DNA from: an uncultured Parasutterella sp.
GTDB lineage: Bacteria; Pseudomonadota; Gammaproteobacteria; Burkholderiales; Burkholderiaceae_F
Direction of reading: 5' to 3'
DNA length: 17,949 bases
NCBI GenBank assembly: GCA_900766055.1
Contig: CAAFTZ010000060.1
Location: forward strand, 1-17,949
Shown: piece after piece, positions 13,730-17,949 of the stretch
Layout of the letters: every line of letters starts with the position of its first letter
How positions within the stretch are numbered: position 1 is the stretch's first letter
Notes under the pieces: model-generated
Seen by the model: only the letters and a program-made list of their open reading frames with translations
Told to the model about the DNA's origin: nothing
Databases searched by the model: none
Made by a program: the position numbers and the translations under genes

Positions 13730-15490
13730 ATGAATACAACAGCAAGATTTCATTTAACTGCAGCTGCATTTGGAGTGCTGATTGCCTCTTCTGCTTACGC
13801 TGAAACAAATCAGGTCTATTCCTACACAGTTCAAGCGCACAATGCACCGATGACCGTCGATGTGATCATGAAAGATGGAAAGATCGCCAATATCCTTACG
13901 GATAACAGAGAGAGCCCGGGTGTCGGAAAACTGGCTATTGCGAACCTTTCTAAGAAAATAATCAGAAATCAAACGATCAATGTTGATAATGTAACTGGTG
14001 CTTCCGTGACCAGTATGGCGTTGAAATATGCCGTCAAGAAAAATCTTGAGGCTGCCGGTGCCGATCTCTCTAAATTCCAGGACAAACTTCCGAAGGCGCA
14101 GCTGAAAGATTCCTATAACAGCGAAGTTGTGATTATTGGAGGCGGCGGAGCGGGTCTTGCGGCAGCCGCGTCAGTCATTGAAGCCGGCGGAACAGCGATC
14201 ATTGTTGAAAAACTTGGATATTTAGGCGGCTCCACAGTAGTTTCCGGGGGCGGATACAACGCGGTTGATCCCGAAAGACAAAACCGTCAAAACATCGAAG
14301 ACAGCATCGAAAGACATTTCCAAGACACGATGAGAGGCGGTCACAACAAGAATAATCCGGAATTGGTGAAGAAGCTCGTTGAAGAGGCCCCAGCAACGAT
14401 GCATTGGCTGGAAGGCAAAGGACTTGGATTCGGACCTAAGGTACGAGTGATTGTTGGAGGCCTTTATCCGCGTGGTCATGGCGCTGAAGGAGGCGGTTAC
14501 GGCTACATCCGAGTGTTGGAAAAATTCATCAAAGCCTATCCGGACAAAGTGAAAGTATTTACCGATACTCAGGCTGTGAAACTCATTAAGAATGACGCAG
14601 GAAAGGTGGTTGGCGTTGTAGGTAAGCACGACGGTAAGGACGTCAATTTCATGGCGAGCAAAGGTGTCATCATTGCAACCGGTGGTTTTGGTTCCAACGT
14701 AGAAATGAGGCAAGCCAAGAATACCGGAGTATGGAAAGAAGTCACGCTCGATAAAAATATTCCCTGTACGAACAATTTCAAAGCATCTCAAGGCGACGGG
14801 CTAAAACTCGCCGAACAAGTCGGTGCTAATGTCATCAATCTTGATGATATTCAGCTGCATCCGGGCGGAACTCCGAAAACAGGTATTATGTCCAGCTGGC
14901 CTAGCGGAAGAAACCGCATCTTCCTTACGCCCCAAGGTGACCGTTTTGTGAATGAAGATGCAGCAAGAGACGCTTTGTGCAAGGCTATCTTTAAGGAAGG
15001 CGGAAAGTACTGGATTGTTTCGAATCACGTTAAGTATCCGACTCTTGATTACCAGTCGAAGAACTTAACGATTGGCGAAATGATCAAGCTCGGTCAAGCT
15101 TTCTCCGGCAACACAATTGAAGAGCTAGCTCAGAAAACCGGCATGGATCCGAAAAAACTTAAAGCCTCGATTGAAACCTATAACGATGTCGTTACCGGGA
15201 AAATTAAGGAAGACAATCTTGGCTTTAAGAAATTCACTCAGGATGATAAGCCGATGACAGAAGGTCCTTTCTATGCGACGCCAATGGTTCCGGCTGTTCA
15301 TCACACAATGGGTGGAATCCAAATTAATTCCGCAGCTCAGGTGCTAGACCAGGCAGGACATGTAATTCCCGGGCTGTTCGCCGCCGGCGAAGTCACCGGC
15401 GGTGTTCACGGGTCTAACCGTGTGGGCGGAAACGGTGTTGCAGATGCGATGGTTTTCGGAAGAGTTTCAGGACAATCTGCTTTGAAGTAA
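13730..15490 (+). CDS. Periplasmic FMN/FAD fumarate-type reductase (flavocytochrome-c-like flavoprotein)
   Basis: A 586-residue exported flavoprotein. Start: the ATG at 13730 with AAGGAG 6 nt upstream; an earlier in-frame ATG (13697) would push the signal peptide inward. Signal peptide 1-24 (SSAYA|ETNQ). Residues ~27-110 are an FMN_bind domain with TGASVTS; Thr94 fits the acceptor for covalent FMN attached by ApbE. Residues ~130-586 are the FAD/reductase part: GGGGAG (137-142), GATGG-like ATGGF (316-320), H377 (QLHPGG), R413 (NEDAARD), H524/H525 (HHTMGG) and R564 (GSNRVGGN). These match the substrate-binding and proton-donor residues of Shewanella fumarate reductase, so fumarate or a close enoate (methacrylate, urocanate and similar) is likely. 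There is no haem domain. It converges on a DcuC-family carrier, which supports a C4-dicarboxylate-related substrate. Confidence 0.88.
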   Translation: MNTTARFHLTAAAFGVLIASSAYAETNQVYSYTVQAHNAPMTVDVIMKDGKIANILTDNRESPGVGKLAIANLSKKIIRNQTINVDNVTGASVTSMALKYAVKKNLEAAGADLSKFQDKLPKAQLKDSYNSEVVIIGGGGAGLAAAASVIEAGGTAIIVEKLGYLGGSTVVSGGGYNAVDPERQNRQNIEDSIERHFQDTMRGGHNKNNPELVKKLVEEAPATMHWLEGKGLGFGPKVRVIVGGLYPRGHGAEGGGYGYIRVLEKFIKAYPDKVKVFTDTQAVKLIKNDAGKVVGVVGKHDGKDVNFMASKGVIIATGGFGSNVEMRQAKNTGVWKEVTLDKNIPCTNNFKASQGDGLKLAEQVGANVINLDDIQLHPGGTPKTGIMSSWPSGRNRIFLTPQGDRFVNEDAARDALCKAIFKEGGKYWIVSNHVKYPTLDYQSKNLTIGEMIKLGQAFSGNTIEELAQKTGMDPKKLKASIETYNDVVTGKIKEDNLGFKKFTQDDKPMTEGPFYATPMVPAVHHTMGGIQINSAAQVLDQAGHVIPGLFAAGEVTGGVHGSNRVGGNGVADAMVFGRVSGQSALK

Positions 15491-15506
15491 TTAGCCGGAA
15501 GTAAAA

Positions 15507-15535
15507 AGGAAGCCGTATGCTCAACGCGGCTTCCT
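15507..15535 (-). terminator. Terminator of the DcuC-type carrier gene (hairpin A)
   Basis: On the minus strand AGGAAGCCG and CGGCTTCCT form a 9-bp stem, followed directly by a run of T (TTTTTAC). This is a good rho-independent terminator for the carrier gene, which stops at 15597. It overlaps hairpin B and the two cannot form at once. Confidence 0.75.
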
Positions 15536-15546
15536 GAGCATACGGC
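15512..15546 (+). terminator. Terminator-like hairpin after the FMN/FAD reductase (hairpin B)
   Basis: GCCGTATGCTCA (15512-15523) and TGAGCATACGGC (15535-15546) form a perfect 12-bp stem with an 11-nt loop, 21 nt past the reductase stop. On the plus strand it is followed by CAATTTAAAACTATTTT, only loosely U-rich. It probably ends reductase transcripts and protects against antisense read-through. Confidence 0.6.
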
Positions 15547-15596
15547 CAATTTAAAACTATTTTGTGAAAGTACTTATCGCTCGATGCCTCGCGCTG

Positions 15597-16967
15597 CTAA
15601 ACGATAAATAATAACCAGTTGGCAACCATCGTGACGATGAAGGCTACGAGCATCGGAACAGTAGTTCTTCTGACCAAAGCCATCGGAGTGATGCCAACCG
15701 CACCTGCGACGGCGATGACAACACCGGCGACTGGACTCACGGCTCTAAAGATTCCGGAAGCAATTTGCATCGGACTAACAATGGCAGCCGGATCTCCGCC
15801 AAAACTTGCAGCTACATCTGGCGCCAATGCTGCAAAACTGGAAAAAGCTCCGACTCCGGATCCGGTCAGGAAAGTAACCGCTCCGACAATGACAGTCAGA
15901 ACTGTTGTCATGCCGCCCATTCCCAGTCCTAAACCGTTGGCAGATTGAATAAGTAATGCTACAACGCCTGTTGCCTTTAATCCGGCAGCAAAGAATTCCG
16001 CGCAGATAATTAACGCAACGATAGAGGCGAACATCGCGCCCATCTTTTTGAAAAACTGCATCGCTTCTTTGAATACTTTCTTAGCGTCGCGGAAACGAAT
16101 GAGTTCGATGAGCACAACTAACACCCAAACGAGTAGAAGCGCAGAAACAGTATTGAGCTGGATCTTTGCGTACACAAGCTTGGAGAAGATGATCATTAAG
16201 ATAACGGGCAGGATCGGGAAAATGGCGTACCACTTCGGCGCGCGGCTTTCTTCCGGAGCTTCGATGGTCTGAGTCTGAGAATAGATGTCATCATTCTTTT
16301 TGTCGTAGTACTTTTGAACGAAATAGTGAGCAATGGCTACGGATGCAATGACGCATAAGGCAACCGGAAGCTGGTAATGAACAAGGTAAATAACTGGTTC
16401 GACACCTGCTGTTTTAGCCGCTAAGTTGGCCGTTCCAGCTGCCGGTGCAAATCCGATGCAAGCAGTTGTTCCTATAACCGCTGCGGCTGCAGCAGGAGAG
16501 ACTCCGACACCAACTAAGATTGGGAATAAAGCAACTAAAAGCAGCATAGCCAGACCGGCAGCCGATGGAATAACGATAACGAGTGCTGTTCCGATCAAGT
16601 AACCCAGGACAAGAATGAGGTACGGCTGAGAGAGCCTTCTAAGAGGTTTGATGCAGAAGTCAACTAATGCCTTTGCCGCCCCAATCGTGTCCATGTAGGC
16701 GGCAAAACCGCCTGCGGCCATGATCAGAAAACCAATGCCGGATACTTGCTTAGTACCGATAGAGCGGAGCAGGTCAAAGATGTCAAAAACCACAAAGCCC
16801 GAAGGCTTTACACCTTTCGGGAGAAAATTTGTTACTCCAAAACTAATGGCTAGAAAAAGCATTGCCAAGCCCGACAACAGCAGTGTCATATGAGTTTGAG
16901 AACGCTTTATCAGTAAGTAACCCGTGTATATCAGGATCGCGATCGAGATCCATGGCATAAAGTTCAT
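15597..16967 (-). CDS. DcuC-family anaerobic C4-dicarboxylate carrier
   Basis: A 456-residue integral membrane protein with about 12 predicted helices and a charged central loop (KKYDKKND-like YYDKKNDDIY, ~240-270). Landmarks shared with E. coli DcuC include the GFAAYMDTIGA segment (DcuC: GFAAYMTHIGA), a PYLI helix, SAAGLAMLL, AHYFVQKYYDKK, and near the C-terminus VSPVAGVVIAVAGAVGITPMALVRRTTVPMLV in several conserved short blocks (SPVAGVVIAVAG, VRRTTVPMLV). DcuC carriers exchange or export C4-dicarboxylates such as succinate in anaerobic growth. I chose the ATG at 16967, which has AAGGAG 6 nt upstream; an ATG 20 codons earlier lacks it. The gene converges on the fumarate-type reductase and is divergent from a LysR gene, so it may carry that reductase's substrate or product. 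Confidence 0.87.
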   Translation of the reverse strand: MNFMPWISIAILIYTGYLLIKRSQTHMTLLLSGLAMLFLAISFGVTNFLPKGVKPSGFVVFDIFDLLRSIGTKQVSGIGFLIMAAGGFAAYMDTIGAAKALVDFCIKPLRRLSQPYLILVLGYLIGTALVIVIPSAAGLAMLLLVALFPILVGVGVSPAAAAAVIGTTACIGFAPAAGTANLAAKTAGVEPVIYLVHYQLPVALCVIASVAIAHYFVQKYYDKKNDDIYSQTQTIEAPEESRAPKWYAIFPILPVILMIIFSKLVYAKIQLNTVSALLLVWVLVVLIELIRFRDAKKVFKEAMQFFKKMGAMFASIVALIICAEFFAAGLKATGVVALLIQSANGLGLGMGGMTTVLTVIVGAVTFLTGSGVGAFSSFAALAPDVAASFGGDPAAIVSPMQIASGIFRAVSPVAGVVIAVAGAVGITPMALVRRTTVPMLVAFIVTMVANWLLFIV

Positions 16968-17013
16968 CACATTCTCCTTGATGGTTGTTTTTGAGGCTTT
17001 ATTTCGGTTGAAA

Positions 17014-17125
17014 ATGCAAATATGCAAAATAGTTATTTCGAGAATGACCTCCTTTAGGTATTATTTTGCTGAGATGCTTGTGGCACAAGGCAAAACCCGC
17101 TACTCTAATTTGCAGAAACGCAAAT
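17014..17125. promoter_or_regulatory. GCAAA-type repeats between carrier and second LysR gene
   Basis: ATTTGC-AGAAAC-GCAAAT (17108-17125) is an inverted repeat with 6-bp arms that also fits the LysR T-N11-A box. Further upstream ATGCAAA occurs twice in tandem (17014-17020 and 17022-17028). The shared GCAAA core in a divergent LysR promoter region suggests paired regulator sites, one close to the LysR start and one close to the carrier start. Confidence 0.5.
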
Positions 17126-17135
17126 AGAGAGCCTA

Positions 17136-17949
17136 ATGAATCCCATCAATAACTTAGAAGCGTGGCGTGCTTTGGAATCTTTTTCCAAGTGTGGAAGCTT
17201 GATTGACGCTGCCAAGGAACTGGATGTGGAAGTTTCCACAGTGAGCCGCTCAATTGCTTCTTTAGAAAAAGCTTTGGATAGAAAGCTCATTGACCGAACT
17301 AAGCGGCCGGTTCAAATCACAGAATTTGGTAAAGGAATCCTCGATCGCTTTACTCCTGTGCTTCGGACTCACGATCGCTTCCTTGAGCTGACAAAAGAAG
17401 ATAGTTCTTTAATTGAAGGTGTTATTAAGTTTTCTGCTGCTTCAGGCTCTCTATCAACTTTCTTAATGGGTTGGTTGCAAAAGTTCAAAGAGCTGTATCC
17501 CGAGGTAAATTTTCATGTTTCTAACGGCCGTCAGTTAGAAGAGTGCAGAAAAGGCGAAATTGATATTGTTTCCGTTAATGGTGACTTCAATCGCGACGGT
17601 CTAGTTGTTTTAGATCGAGGGGTGCCTGTTTTCGTTGCTGTTGCTTCGCCTGAGTACCTTAGTAAATACGGTGAACCAGCGCACCCGGGAGATCTAACGG
17701 AGCACTCAGGTTTTTGTTATACGGGACCCGTAAGACCTCCTACAAGATTTTTGGAAAGAGGACAGGAAAAACATCCTGTCGTTTTCAAGAGCACGATGGA
17801 ATCGACTGACATCATCATGATCAAAAAGGCTCTAACCAGCGGATTGGGTATTGCTGTTGACATGCCTCTTTACCATTGTGTAGATTTATTGGAGTCGGGG
17901 CAGTTGAAGGTTATTTTACTCGGCTGGCACCAGCCGAGCTGGGGTGCAT
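17136..17949 (+). CDS. LysR-family transcriptional regulator, 3' end outside the window
   Basis: An open frame of 271 codons from the ATG at 17136 to the window edge without a stop. The N-terminus (NNLEAWRALESFSKCGSLID, then AAKELDVEVSTVSRSIASLE and LIDRTKRPVQITEFGKG) is a LysR winged helix-turn-helix. The remainder is a periplasmic-binding-protein-like effector domain (GVIKFSAASGSLSTF, DIVSVNGDF). About 30-50 residues are probably missing at the end. It is divergent from the DcuC-type carrier, so it is the likely regulator of that gene and perhaps of the reductase beyond it. Layout and the C-terminal GWHQPSW segment resemble the LysR protein at 12623-13597. No clear Shine-Dalgarno was seen. 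Confidence 0.9.
   Translation, partial: MNPINNLEAWRALESFSKCGSLIDAAKELDVEVSTVSRSIASLEKALDRKLIDRTKRPVQITEFGKGILDRFTPVLRTHDRFLELTKEDSSLIEGVIKFSAASGSLSTFLMGWLQKFKELYPEVNFHVSNGRQLEECRKGEIDIVSVNGDFNRDGLVVLDRGVPVFVAVASPEYLSKYGEPAHPGDLTEHSGFCYTGPVRPPTRFLERGQEKHPVVFKSTMESTDIIMIKKALTSGLGIAVDMPLYHCVDLLESGQLKVILLGWHQPSWGA

Noticed and set aside
14222..14791. 189-codon minus-strand frame
   Set aside because: Antisense shadow inside the FMN/FAD reductase gene, without motifs.

Overview
The window looks like a chromosomal stretch from an anaerobic or microaerophilic gut betaproteobacterium, most likely Sutterellaceae (Sutterella/Parasutterella-like). This is inferred from the gene families: a Burkholderiales-type trimeric porin, exported FAD-dependent reductases of the fumarate-reductase fold, a membrane formate dehydrogenase, a DcuC-type carrier, and small LysR regulators beside the reductases. 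No rRNA or tRNA gene was found, so the placement is not proven.

Layout from left to right. Positions 1-90 hold what looks like the end of an IS200/IS605-type element: the last codons of a TnpA-like protein and two hairpins. Positions 236-5287 (minus strand) are a tight three-gene operon for a membrane formate dehydrogenase: a Cys-type FdnG-like catalytic subunit, an FdnH-like 4Fe-4S subunit and an NrfD/PsrC-type membrane subunit. Positions 5510-6664 (minus) encode an outer-membrane porin. Positions 6857-9438 (minus) are a two-gene unit: a Tat-exported amidohydrolase-fold protein that has lost most of its metal ligands, followed by an exported FAD reductase with an atypical active site. Divergent from this unit is a histidine kinase with a PhnD-like periplasmic sensor (9673-11583, plus). 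Its probable partner, a FixJ/TtrR-type response regulator (11580-12197, minus), lies tail to tail with it and shares the bases of the stop codons. Positions 12246-12624 carry a decayed HigBA-like toxin-antitoxin module. A LysR regulator (12623-13597, minus) is divergent from a full-length FMN/FAD fumarate-type reductase (13730-15490, plus), with a palindromic operator-like site between them. The reductase converges on a DcuC-family carrier (15597-16967, minus) across a two-way terminator made of overlapping hairpins. A second LysR gene (from 17136, plus) is divergent from the carrier and runs off the window.

Taken together, the window reads as an anaerobic respiration region. Formate dehydrogenase can feed electrons into the quinone pool. 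The two exported flavoprotein reductases are candidate terminal reductases for enoate-like substrates. The porin and the DcuC-type carrier could move substrates and products, and three local regulators (one two-component system, two LysR proteins) could match each reductase to its acceptor. The most novel part is 6857-12197: a TtrS/TtrR-like two-component system beside a reductase and a metal-site-deficient amidohydrolase-fold partner, with an unknown substrate. No quinol-to-periplasm electron carrier (CymA/NapC type) and no ApbE flavin transferase are present here, so the electron path is not complete within the window.
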